Below, one piece after another: positions 16,639 to 24,954 of a stretch of DNA of 64,000 nucleotides. Within the stretch, counting starts at the first letter, position 1, and each line of letters begins with the position of its first letter. The stretch spans positions 124,001 through 188,000 of the forward strand of contig CXTY01000001.1 in assembly GCA_001404055.1 (NCBI GenBank). Reading direction: 5' to 3'. The position numbers and the translations under genes were made by a program. This stretch comes from Roseibium album (GTDB lineage: Bacteria; Pseudomonadota; Alphaproteobacteria; Rhizobiales; Stappiaceae). Under the pieces are notes generated by a model that was given only the letters and a program-made list of their open reading frames with translations, did not search any database and was not told the origin of the DNA.

Positions 16639-18723
16639 CTAGGCCTTCCCAGCCACCATCAGAGCGAAGGCCTGGTTCAGGGCAACTTCCTTGAGGCGGT
16701 CAAATCGACCGGATGCACCGCCGTGGCCGGCTTCCATGTTCGTCTTGAGCATCAGCAGGTTTTCATCGGTCTTCGTCGCCCGCAGTTTCGCAACCCATTT
16801 CGCCGGTTCCCAATAAGTCACACGTGGGTCGGTCAGACCGGCAACAGCAAGAATTGCGGGATAGTTCTTCGTGTCCACATTGTCGTAGGGCGAATAGCTC
16901 GCGATATACTCATAGGCTGTCTTGTCTGTGATCGGATTGCCCCACTCAGGCCATTCTGGCGGCGTCAGCGGCAACGTGTCATCGAGCATGGTTGCCAGAA
17001 CGTCGACAAAGGGAACCTCGGCGATAATTCCGCCGAATTTCTCCGGAGCAATATTCGCGACTGCCCCCATGAGCATGCCACCTGCGGAGCCTCCCTGGGC
17101 CACGATCCGGTCATGTGCCGAAAACCGCTCAGCCACGAGGTGATCTGCAGCAGCAATGAAGTCGGTAAAGGTGTTCTTCTTGTTTTCGCGGCGGCCATCC
17201 TTGTACCACCGGAAACCCTTGTCCTTGCCACCACGGATATGCGCGATCGCATAAACAAAGCCTCGGTCGACAAGCGACAGGCAATTGGTGTTGAAGCTGG
17301 CCGGGATAGACATCCCATAGGATCCATATCCGTAGAGCAGAAGCGGCGCATTGCCGTCCAGCTTTGTGTCCTTGTGATAGAGCAGGGACACCGGAACTGT
17401 TTCGCCGTCAGAGGCCGGCGCCAACAGGCGGCGGGTGACATAATCGAAAGCGTTGTGGCCCGACGGAATTTCCTGCTCTTTTCTGAGCACCCGTTCTCGT
17501 GTTTCGACATTGTAGTCGAAGGTCTGCGAGGGGGTGGTCATGGAGGAATAGGAGAAACGGATAGTGGTCGTATCGAACTCATAGCTACCGCCGAGTCCGA
17601 GCGAATAAGCTTCTTCGTCAAAGGAGACGGTGTGTTCGATGTCGTCGGCCAGCCTATGGATCACGATCCGCGGCAAACCGTCTTCCCGCTCAAGTCTCGT
17701 CATGAAAGTCTTATAGACACAGTGTGAAAGGATCAGGCAGCCCGGCTTGTGGGCCACAAGGTCGGTCCAGAACTCACGCCCCGGAGTAGCCTTTGGAGCG
17801 GTGACAATCCTGAAATCTTCTGCATCACCCAGGTTTGTCAGGATGTAGAGCTTTTCACCATGATCCTCGACTGAATATTCCACGCCGGTATCGCGCGGGG
17901 CGATCAGCATAGGCGGAGTTTCAGGCCGGTTTGCTGGGATCATCCAAACTTCAGACGTTTCATGATCGTGAATGTCGATCAATATGGTGTCGCCGGACTG
18001 GGTCTTGCCAACTCCCATAAAGAAACCGGCATCCTTTTCTTCGTAGACAAGCACGTCGTTTGCCGGATCCGTACCGATTTCGTGCCTGAACAGTTTCGAT
18101 GGCCTGTGATTGTCATCCAGCCGAATGTAAAAGACGAATTTGCAGTCGGCGGAAAAGACGCCGCCACCGCCCGTATCGTCGATGCTGTAATCAAGATCCT
18201 TGCCGGATGCGGTGTCGCGCAGTTGCAGGGAATAATACTCCGAGCCCTTGTCGTCATAGGCCCAGGCGAGCAATTTGTGATCCGGTGATTGGCTGGCCCC
18301 GCCGATCTTGAAGTAGGCCTTGCCTTCCGATTCCTTGTCGCCATGGAGAAGAATTGTTTCTTCACCACCATCACGCGGTGTTCTGAAGAAAATCGGTTGC
18401 TGACCACCGGTCTCGTATTTCAGGCCGTAAGCGAACGGACCATCCGGTGAGGGGACTGAACTGTCGTCCTCCTTTATCCGGCCGCGCATCTCTGCAAAGA
18501 GCTTTTCCTGAAGCTCCTTTGTCGGCGCCATCTGCGCCTCCTGATAAGCGTTCTCGGCCTCCAGGTAAGTCCGGATATCAGCTTCAAGCACGCTCGGGTC
18601 GCGCATGACTTCCTGCCAGTTATCGGCGCGAAGCCAGCCGTAATCGTCCTGGCGTGAAATACCGTGGGTCTCAAGGGTGACGGGGCGCGGCTCTGCGCGC
18701 GGGGGGAGGGCATCCTGTTTCAT
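16639..18723 (-). CDS. ptrB: S9 family peptidase, oligopeptidase B
   Basis: 694 aa from the ATG at 18723. Cytoplasmic serine peptidase cleaving short peptides after basic residues. An N-terminal beta-propeller is followed by an alpha/beta-hydrolase domain with the triad Ser in QGGSAGG (S546), Asp in GLTDPRV (D632) and His in EAGHGG (H667). LLLYGYGSYG and AHIRGG are family signatures. No strong ribosome site is visible, so the start is uncertain; a TTG at 18759 is the main alternative. The TAG stop lies in the CTAG target duplication of the MITE, so the insertion leaves the protein intact but separates it from its terminator. Confidence 0.9.
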   Translation of the reverse strand: MKQDALPPRAEPRPVTLETHGISRQDDYGWLRADNWQEVMRDPSVLEADIRTYLEAENAYQEAQMAPTKELQEKLFAEMRGRIKEDDSSVPSPDGPFAYGLKYETGGQQPIFFRTPRDGGEETILLHGDKESEGKAYFKIGGASQSPDHKLLAWAYDDKGSEYYSLQLRDTASGKDLDYSIDDTGGGGVFSADCKFVFYIRLDDNHRPSKLFRHEIGTDPANDVLVYEEKDAGFFMGVGKTQSGDTILIDIHDHETSEVWMIPANRPETPPMLIAPRDTGVEYSVEDHGEKLYILTNLGDAEDFRIVTAPKATPGREFWTDLVAHKPGCLILSHCVYKTFMTRLEREDGLPRIVIHRLADDIEHTVSFDEEAYSLGLGGSYEFDTTTIRFSYSSMTTPSQTFDYNVETRERVLRKEQEIPSGHNAFDYVTRRLLAPASDGETVPVSLLYHKDTKLDGNAPLLLYGYGSYGMSIPASFNTNCLSLVDRGFVYAIAHIRGGKDKGFRWYKDGRRENKKNTFTDFIAAADHLVAERFSAHDRIVAQGGSAGGMLMGAVANIAPEKFGGIIAEVPFVDVLATMLDDTLPLTPPEWPEWGNPITDKTAYEYIASYSPYDNVDTKNYPAILAVAGLTDPRVTYWEPAKWVAKLRATKTDENLLMLKTNMEAGHGGASGRFDRLKEVALNQAFALMVAGKA

Positions 18724-18851
18724 GAATTCGGAGGTAGGATTTTTGCACGCGTAAGGCAAGAGGTTGTGGTTCCAAACAAGTTGAGTATTCGTAGATACCC
18801 AAAATTAAAAATGCACTCTATGGTTGATGGCGACTCGTGGAGTATTGCATT

Positions 18852-19298
18852 TTGAAAACCATTTTTGATTATTCTCTTATCTGTATTGTTGGGTTTGTGG
18901 TTGGGGTCTGGATCATGATCGGTGCGGGTTTTCTCGGCCTGACAGAAACTTCGACTGTATTGGCGGCAAAGCCAACCGAGGAGGCGCTAGCCTCCACGAC
19001 TGCTGGAAACGAGGCTATCAAAGAGAAACTACCCAAAAAACCCAAGAAGATTGATCCCAGCAGGACGCATGATTGGGTGAAAAACGCATCTCCGTTTGTC
19101 GAAGAATTGAAATACCTCGAAGAGGCAAACTGCTCAGATCATGCGATGCGCCAATATGCATCGTTCATTCGAAACCTGGACACCAGTGGGTTCGACAAAA
19201 AGTCCGGTCGTTTGATTTCTGCAGATGGAGAAGTGCTGACCCGTATGCAGTGGAACTTTGTTCGCAAGACCTTGGTGCCGCTACAACCGCTCACCTAA
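18852..19298 (+). CDS. hypothetical membrane-anchored protein
   Basis: 148 aa, not recognised. Residues 1 to about 28 form a single hydrophobic segment (IFDYSLICIVGFVVGVWIMI) that is either an anchor or signal; then a Lys/Pro-rich linker (KEKLPKKPKKIDPSR) and a small C-terminal domain with DHAMRQYASFIRNLD and MQWNFVRKTL. I place the start at TTG 18852, with GGAG 9 bp before; GTG at 18837 in the same frame is an alternative. The protein probably faces the periplasm. Confidence 0.6.
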   Translation: MKTIFDYSLICIVGFVVGVWIMIGAGFLGLTETSTVLAAKPTEEALASTTAGNEAIKEKLPKKPKKIDPSRTHDWVKNASPFVEELKYLEEANCSDHAMRQYASFIRNLDTSGFDKKSGRLISADGEVLTRMQWNFVRKTLVPLQPLT

Positions 19299-19491
19299 AT
19301 GAAAGACGAACATGTGCCGGAAAGTTTCAAACATGTAATGAAGGCGATCCCGCGCGCGCGTTCTTGGAAAACGTGTAAATTCAATATTCCAATCACGAGT
19401 ATGTTGCCGAATTTCTAGTCCTCATCTGAAACCATCGTTCGGGAGGCTGGGTCAATGCAGGCTACGTTTTTATCTCGCCAGCAAGAAGGCT

Positions 19492-20445
19492 CTATTTGTA
19501 AACGATCTTGTTTGTCGCGTTTGTCAGATCAAGCTTTCTGGCAGCAGGGCTGTTTTTGTTAATAAAAATAGTTGTACCCGGCGCGGCGATTTCATCAATG
19601 GGAATGTCGTTGGGACTTGCGTTGTTTAAAAGGATATCAGCCGCGAGTATTGCAACGGCCTCACCGCGTTCGCGGTACTCTGTACCGAACGCGAGAGTGA
19701 TCTCATCTCCAAGATAAGCCGAAGAGGAACTGACGCTTACCATTTCAGGCGGAATGATCATCTTGAGAAGATGCGAATTCACTATGAAGGAACTGGTTGA
19801 TGCCACAAAGACAATATCGGCATCCATAATCTGCTTAGCCAGTGATGCGATCTGTATCTCTTTCTCGGCCGCGTCAGGGGTAAAACGAAGTCTGATGGGC
19901 TGTTTGCCGGTTGCTCTCGTAATCGCTGTCAGCTGATCAACTTCCGAAACCGCATTCGGCTCGCGTGGATCAAACAGGATCGCAATTTTTTCAAAGGGAT
20001 AGATTTGCTCGAGCAAATCCAGCATTACATCGGGAGGCAGCGACAGCTTTGCCCCGGTCGATCCCCGGCCAGGAGAATCCAGTGACTCCGCGATGCCAAC
20101 CGCAACCGGATCAGTAACGATGTTAAAAACATGTGGGACGCCACCGAAATCAAAATTTTGGGTGGTCAAGGCCGTGGTCGTGCCGAAGGTATAAATCAGG
20201 TCCTTGGATTTCAGTCTTTCCTGGTTTTCACGAAGAAAGCCCGCCAACTTGTCCTGGTCCCGGTCCGCGTCAAAGAACTCATATTTTGCGTCAACACCAA
20301 GTTCCTCCAGCTTGCTCATGAATCCTTCTTCGGCAGCAGTTTGTCCGCGCCATGTAATGACCAAGATGGATTTGACGTCCGCGAGAGAGCTGCCCGCAAA
20401 AGCGGAAAAAACGAGCACGATCAGTAGAGCCAACCGAATGAACAA
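19492..20445 (-). CDS. ABC transporter substrate-binding protein (ABC_sub_bind / TrpX-like)
   Basis: 317 aa. Signal peptide residues 1 to about 22 (ending GSSLA). The mature part has VKSILVITWRG and TFGTTTAL, VFNIVTDPVAVGIA, with a C-terminal GEAVAILAADILLN, matching the PF04392-type binding proteins often linked to tryptophan or other aromatic uptake. No permease/ATPase neighbour, so it is an orphan. A sensory role is possible. Confidence 0.82.
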   Translation of the reverse strand: MFIRLALLIVLVFSAFAGSSLADVKSILVITWRGQTAAEEGFMSKLEELGVDAKYEFFDADRDQDKLAGFLRENQERLKSKDLIYTFGTTTALTTQNFDFGGVPHVFNIVTDPVAVGIAESLDSPGRGSTGAKLSLPPDVMLDLLEQIYPFEKIAILFDPREPNAVSEVDQLTAITRATGKQPIRLRFTPDAAEKEIQIASLAKQIMDADIVFVASTSSFIVNSHLLKMIIPPEMVSVSSSSAYLGDEITLAFGTEYRERGEAVAILAADILLNNASPNDIPIDEIAAPGTTIFINKNSPAARKLDLTNATNKIVYK

Positions 20446-20941
20446 TCGAACGTTCCCAATTTGTGAGTGCGGGAAAAACCCGTCCTCAAGGGTGTATTGG
20501 TTGTTAAATTCAACCTGTTATTATTGGCACCTTTCGAGCGTGTCGCCAATTTGCAATTTTACCAATGATTTCAGTTTGAAAGTCCGGTTCAGTACCACAA
20601 CGTACTTTGTTTCAGATGAGGCTGTAACACTCCTCTGCACCTTTCTTGGATTGCATGTTTTGCCGTTATGTATCTTAGGGTTGTGAAAGAAGGTGTGGTT
20701 GAATAAGCGGCAGTTAAATTGTCTTTCCTGTTGTTACGCTTCGGCAGGGAAAAGACCAGCGTTTACCGTTACTGGAACTTTGTGTGTACAGCCTTTGGTC
20801 AATCCTATATGTGATCAGATGCTGGGTAAAAGACCGCGAGCGACAACTAGATTTGTCTGCCCGACCCGTTCCAAAACGTCGTTGATAAAGACTCCATAAC
20901 CCGATCTGCATGTGTATGGATTTTTTTGCCGGAGAAACTCC
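20446..20941. other. long divergent intergenic region
   Basis: 496 bases between two divergent binding-protein genes. I looked for a cobalamin or other riboswitch because the downstream gene is of the BtuF/siderophore class, but found no conserved B12 box. No gene with a ribosome site and no strong terminator is visible. Its function beyond promoters is unclear. Confidence 0.4.
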
Positions 20942-21877
20942 ATGAAATTTTTGATCCTGAGCCTGGCTGCAAGCTTCATCGCAAGTGCCGCGCAAGCACA
21001 GATCACGGTGCAGAGTTGTGATCGCGAACTGACGTTTGAGGCTCCCCCCAAGGCTGCGATTTCAAATGATGTCAATCAGACTGAAATGATGCTTGCGCTT
21101 GGGCTTGCTGAACGCATGGCAGGCTATACAGGCGTTTCAGGCTGGACGACACTGGATGCAGAAATGCGTGACGGGGTTTCGGAGTTGCCTGAACTCTCCG
21201 CAAATTATCCAACGAAGGATATTCTGGTCGGCGCTGATGCGGATTTCTATTTTGCCGGATGGAATTACGGTTTGAAGGCTGGCAGCGAAGTGACGCCAGA
21301 GTCCTTGGCGCCGTTCGGAATTCAAGTCTACGAGCTAACGGAATCGTGCATTCATGTCGGTGAAAAACCGAAAGTTTCGATGAAGGATCTGTACAGCGAT
21401 ATAATCAATCTGGGTAGAATATTTGGTGTCGAGGATACGGCATATGATCTTGTTGCTGCTTATAAAATCGAGCTGAACAGGTTCCAGTCCTCACTGAATA
21501 CCGGTGATGAACCCATGCGGGTGTTTGTCTATGACAGCGGTGAGGACAAGCCGTTTACGGCAGGTCGATACGCCATGCCAACCGCGCTGATAGAGGCCGC
21601 AGGCGGTGTGAATGTTCTCGACGATTTCGAAAAGAGCTGGGCCAGGACCGATTGGGAATCTGTGGCTGAAAAGAACCCGGAAATGATCGTGATCGTCAAC
21701 AATGGTATTGTCGGCGCAGAACAAAAGCGGGATTTCATGAAGAACAATCCTGCGTTGGCGGAAGTCGACGCGATCAGGAATGATCGTTTCGTTACGCTTG
21801 ACCAGGTGGAAGTTTCACCGGGAATGCGCAATATCAAGTCCATTAAAAAGCTCGCCCGCACCTTTTGGGGTGAGTGA
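20942..21877 (+). CDS. periplasmic binding protein, Fe-siderophore/cobalamin (BtuF-like) type
   Basis: 311 aa. Signal peptide residues 1-19 (ending AAQAQ). Clues to the helical-backbone class III binding proteins are PKAAISNDVNQTEMMLALGLAERMAGYTG, then KDILVGADADFYFAG and a C-terminal MRNIKSIKKLARTFWG. They bind metal chelates and pass them to a BtuCD-type importer. No importer genes are adjacent. Two Cys in the first 100 mature residues could be paired. The ATG follows GGAGAA. Confidence 0.87.
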   Translation: MKFLILSLAASFIASAAQAQITVQSCDRELTFEAPPKAAISNDVNQTEMMLALGLAERMAGYTGVSGWTTLDAEMRDGVSELPELSANYPTKDILVGADADFYFAGWNYGLKAGSEVTPESLAPFGIQVYELTESCIHVGEKPKVSMKDLYSDIINLGRIFGVEDTAYDLVAAYKIELNRFQSSLNTGDEPMRVFVYDSGEDKPFTAGRYAMPTALIEAAGGVNVLDDFEKSWARTDWESVAEKNPEMIVIVNNGIVGAEQKRDFMKNNPALAEVDAIRNDRFVTLDQVEVSPGMRNIKSIKKLARTFWGE

Positions 21878-21889
21878 ACGTTTGTCCGG

Positions 21890-23143
21890 TTAGATACGGA
21901 CCTGTTCAGGCTGCGCTGATTTCGGCCGCATGCGGCCACTGAACAGAATAAATACCATGATGCCCATGTTGAGGAAGTTCCAGGCAATGCCATTGAGGAA
22001 CGCTGCTTGATAAGATCCTGTGAGATCATAGATCAGTCCGGACAACCAACCGCCGAGCGCCATCCCCAAGATGGTTGACATGATGACAAGACCGACACGC
22101 TGACCGGCCTCGCGTGCAGGCAGATATTCACGGACAATGATCGCATAACTCGGGACAATGCCACCTTGTGAAAGGCCGAATATCAGGGACACGAGATAAA
22201 GTGAGGCCAGACTGTTGAACGGGATATAGAGAAACAGGGCCGTGCACTGCAGAACCGATCCGATCAACAGCGTTTTGACACCGCCGATCTTGTCGGCAAT
22301 GAAGCCGGATGCCAGGCGGCTGATAATTCCGGCACCAGTCATCAACGCAATCATGTCTGCACCGGGTGCAACGCCAAAGCCGAGATCAACGCAATAGGCA
22401 ACGATGTGAACCTGGGGCATGGACATGGCAACGCAGCATCCGAGACCCGCAAGGATCAATAATGCCTGAAGCGCCTTTGGTGAAAGTCCTATCGAATGGC
22501 TTCCGAAGGAGGTTCCGTTCGCCGCCTCAGACAATGCCGTTTCCGGTGGTGGGCGGCGTAAAATCAACGCTAGGGGGATCATCGTGACGAGGCAGATTAT
22601 TGCAATCAGCAGATAGGTTTCCCTCCAGCTTGTTGTCGCAAGGCTCCACTGAATGAGCGATGGCCAGAGGACACCAGCCAGATAGTTGCCGCAGGCAGCA
22701 CAGGCAACCGCAAAGCCACGGCGTTTCAAAAACCAGTGGGAAATATCGGCGATCAAGGGACCGAAGGTTGCCGCTGTTCCGAGCCCGATCAGGACACCCT
22801 GGGCCAAAGAAAAAAGCCAGACGCCCGGCGCAATTGCAGCCAACGCAAAACCTGCACTCAGCGAGAACGCAGAGGCAATGACCGGCGGAACAATTCCGAA
22901 GCGATCCACAAATCGACCCAGAATGTAGTTGCCAGCTGCAAAACCCAGCATGGTCGCGGTGTAAGGCAGCGATGCTCCGGCGCGATCAATGCCAAATTCT
23001 GCCTGCACGGCAGGTAAGACAATGACAACAGCCCACATGCCAGCACCGCCAAGTGTGCTGAGCAAAATCGATATCGCCAGTCTGAACCATGCATATGGCC
23101 CGTCCTGGACGTATTGATCGGATATTGCTGCGGTGTTGGGCAT
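21890..23143 (-). CDS. MFS transporter, monocarboxylate-porter-like
   Basis: 417 aa from the ATG at 23143, with 12 predicted helices. AEFGIDRAGASLPYTATMLGFAAGNYILGRFVDRFG is the helix 1-2 region; the second half has SGFIADKIGG, the repeated MFS loop. The helix-1 pattern WAVVIVLPAVQAEFG resembles OxlT/monocarboxylate porters. Substrate unknown. The frame continues 78 bases further upstream but that part has no membrane or signal character. Confidence 0.82.
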   Translation of the reverse strand: MPNTAAISDQYVQDGPYAWFRLAISILLSTLGGAGMWAVVIVLPAVQAEFGIDRAGASLPYTATMLGFAAGNYILGRFVDRFGIVPPVIASAFSLSAGFALAAIAPGVWLFSLAQGVLIGLGTAATFGPLIADISHWFLKRRGFAVACAACGNYLAGVLWPSLIQWSLATTSWRETYLLIAIICLVTMIPLALILRRPPPETALSEAANGTSFGSHSIGLSPKALQALLILAGLGCCVAMSMPQVHIVAYCVDLGFGVAPGADMIALMTGAGIISRLASGFIADKIGGVKTLLIGSVLQCTALFLYIPFNSLASLYLVSLIFGLSQGGIVPSYAIIVREYLPAREAGQRVGLVIMSTILGMALGGWLSGLIYDLTGSYQAAFLNGIAWNFLNMGIMVFILFSGRMRPKSAQPEQVRI

Positions 23144-23256
23144 TCTTGGCTTTCGGAAGGTCTTGAGCCCTCTAGCTATCAGGTTCGAGAAACTGCGACC
23201 AACAAATTTCCTTGAAGCCATTGAACAGTTTTTGAGATGGATCGGTGTTTCAGGGC

Positions 23257-23284
23257 AAACGAAGGCGCTGAAGCGCCTTCGTTG
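23257..23284 (-). terminator. hairpin after qorB-like gene
   Basis: Perfect 10-bp stem ACGAAGGCGC/GCGCCTTCGT with a 4-base loop, 17 bp past the stop at 23300 on the minus strand; the T-run is weak, so a structural terminator only. Confidence 0.5.
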
Positions 23285-23299
23285 CGTGCAGGATATTTA

Positions 23300-24169
23300 T
23301 CACGCCGCCGCAGTGTTTTTCGTACCAAGCGTTTCGGCAATGAGTGCGCTTAAGGTCTTGGTCTCATGACCTATCAGGTCCTTAAGCGCCGTCGAAGCAT
23401 TGAAGAGTTCGCCCCTTTCTGCGCCGCGATCAGCGTCCGCAAGCGCCTTGGCAAATCCTGCGGGCAGGCCCGCACCCAGCAGAGCGTCGGCATAGTCATC
23501 TTCACTGAGGTTTTGGAACGGGATCTCACGACCGGCCTGTTTGGAAAGTTCAGTGGCAAGGTCTGCCAGGTTGAATGCTGGCTGCGCCGCAAGCTCAACA
23601 GATCTGGTGGACAAGTCGGTGCCGGAGACAACAAGCGCTGCGGCCTCGGCATAATCTTCTCGGCCAGCAGCCGAAAATTTTCCTTCGCCGCTTGCACCGA
23701 TAACCGCACCATGTTCGAGAGCTGCGGCGATTTTGCCCGTAAAGTTTTCGATGTACCAACCGTTGCGAAGTACGGCATGTGGAATACCGCTATCGGCCAG
23801 GCGTTTTTCTGTGTCCTTGTGTTCTGCAGCCAGCACGAGGCTCGATTGCGGGACGTTCAGGAGACTGGTGTAGGTTATGAACTGGACGCCTGCGTTTTTC
23901 GCCGCATCGATCACAGCGGCATGCTGCTTTGTGCGTTTGCCAACTTCTGAGCCGGATATGAGAAGCAGTCGATCGACGCCTTTCAACGCCAGCTGAAGGC
24001 TGGCCGGATCGTTGTAGTCTGCCTGCACCAAGACAGTTTGATCACTTGCGAGATCCTGGGCCTTTTGAGGTGTACGTACCAGCGCGCGGATGGGCTGTTT
24101 CGTAAACCTGGTGAGGTGTTTGAGGACAAGACGGCCAAGCTGGCCGTTGGCACCCGTGATTGCGATCAT
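23300..24169 (-). CDS. NAD(P)-binding quinone oxidoreductase, QorB-like
   Basis: 289 aa. Atypical short-chain dehydrogenase of the NmrA/QorB type: GANGQLGRLV (about 5-14) is the dinucleotide loop, then ALVR and QADYNDPASL; YTSLLNVP and HAVLRNGWYIENF are characteristic of QorB, which reduces quinones with NADPH. It is divergent from an HxlR regulator, just as ytfG/ytfH are in Escherichia coli, and a palindromic operator lies between them. The start at 24169 is 8 bp after AAGGAG-like sequence. Confidence 0.87.
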   Translation of the reverse strand: MIAITGANGQLGRLVLKHLTRFTKQPIRALVRTPQKAQDLASDQTVLVQADYNDPASLQLALKGVDRLLLISGSEVGKRTKQHAAVIDAAKNAGVQFITYTSLLNVPQSSLVLAAEHKDTEKRLADSGIPHAVLRNGWYIENFTGKIAAALEHGAVIGASGEGKFSAAGREDYAEAAALVVSGTDLSTRSVELAAQPAFNLADLATELSKQAGREIPFQNLSEDDYADALLGAGLPAGFAKALADADRGAERGELFNASTALKDLIGHETKTLSALIAETLGTKNTAAA

Positions 24170-24235
24170 GTCTGTTCTCCTTGAAGGTTGATCGTTGTTT
24201 CTCTTCGGATGCCATCCATGTAGACGCAGAACTTA

Positions 24236-24259
24236 CTTTTTGTTAGTACATACAAAAAG
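24236..24259. promoter_or_regulatory. palindromic operator between qorB-like and HxlR genes
   Basis: Perfect 8-bp arms CTTTTTGT and ACAAAAAG separated by TAGTACAT, whose centre GTAC is itself palindromic. It lies 66 bp before the qorB-like start and 44 bp before the regulator start, the expected place for an autoregulated HxlR repressor. Binding is inferred. Confidence 0.65.
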
Positions 24260-24303
24260 GTTAGTTATGAAAAAATGTACTCTGCAATTGAGAAGATGGC
24301 GAC

Positions 24304-24756
24304 ATGACACAGAACCCTGGAAAAAAGGCGGCCAAAAAAGACAAGCCAACGGCGTTGTCTGAACTGGTGCGGCGCGGAGAATTGTTCAACAAGAACTGCC
24401 CGTCCCGGGATATCCTCAAGCATCTGACAAGCCGTTGGGGCGTGCTGGTCCTGATTGCCCTTTTGGAGCGGGACCACCGATTTTCGGATTTGAGGCGCAC
24501 TGTAGGGGGCGTCAGTGAAAAAATGCTGGCGCAAACTCTTCAGACCTTGGAGGCAGACGGTTTTGTGAACCGCTACTCCCATCCAGTGGTCCCGCCACAC
24601 GTCGACTACAACCTGACACCAATTGGGCGTGAAGTTGCTGAAAAGGTTCGCGACTTTGCGGATTGGATCGAGGTCAATACAAGTCGAATTATGGCTTCAA
24701 AATCTGAGAGAGCGACTTCGCGCATGGATGAAACAAATCGCGTCTTATCCACTTAG
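24304..24756 (+). CDS. HxlR-type redox-sensing regulator (QorR/YtfH-like)
   Basis: 150 aa. The HxlR winged helix spans about 28-125: NCPSRDILKHLTSRWGVLVL, then HRFSDLRRTVGGVSEKMLAQTLQTLE. C32 just before the first helix is the single conserved Cys that in QorR/HypR relatives is oxidised by quinones or disulfide stress. The N-terminal 20 residues are Lys-rich. Divergent from its probable target, the quinone reductase gene. Confidence 0.88.
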   Translation: MTQNPGKKAAKKDKPTALSELVRRGELFNKNCPSRDILKHLTSRWGVLVLIALLERDHRFSDLRRTVGGVSEKMLAQTLQTLEADGFVNRYSHPVVPPHVDYNLTPIGREVAEKVRDFADWIEVNTSRIMASKSERATSRMDETNRVLST

Positions 24757-24954
24757 TGCTGTTATTCCACGTCGGCCAACAAACAAGTTCTTTTAGGACG
24801 CGTGATTGCTTGAAATAAAAGCTCCGGTGTATCGCAAAAAAAACTGGGCTTTGCGGGCAGTCCCGGGACTGCCACTCAAGGGTAAACAAAGTTGACGGGG
24901 AATAATATTCACCCTCATCATTGGCCTGTTCAATTGAGCAAAAGGGGCTTGAGC

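Noticed and set aside
20690-20941. Cobalamin riboswitch upstream of the BtuF-like gene
   Set aside because: No B12-box-like conserved segment or matching stems were found.
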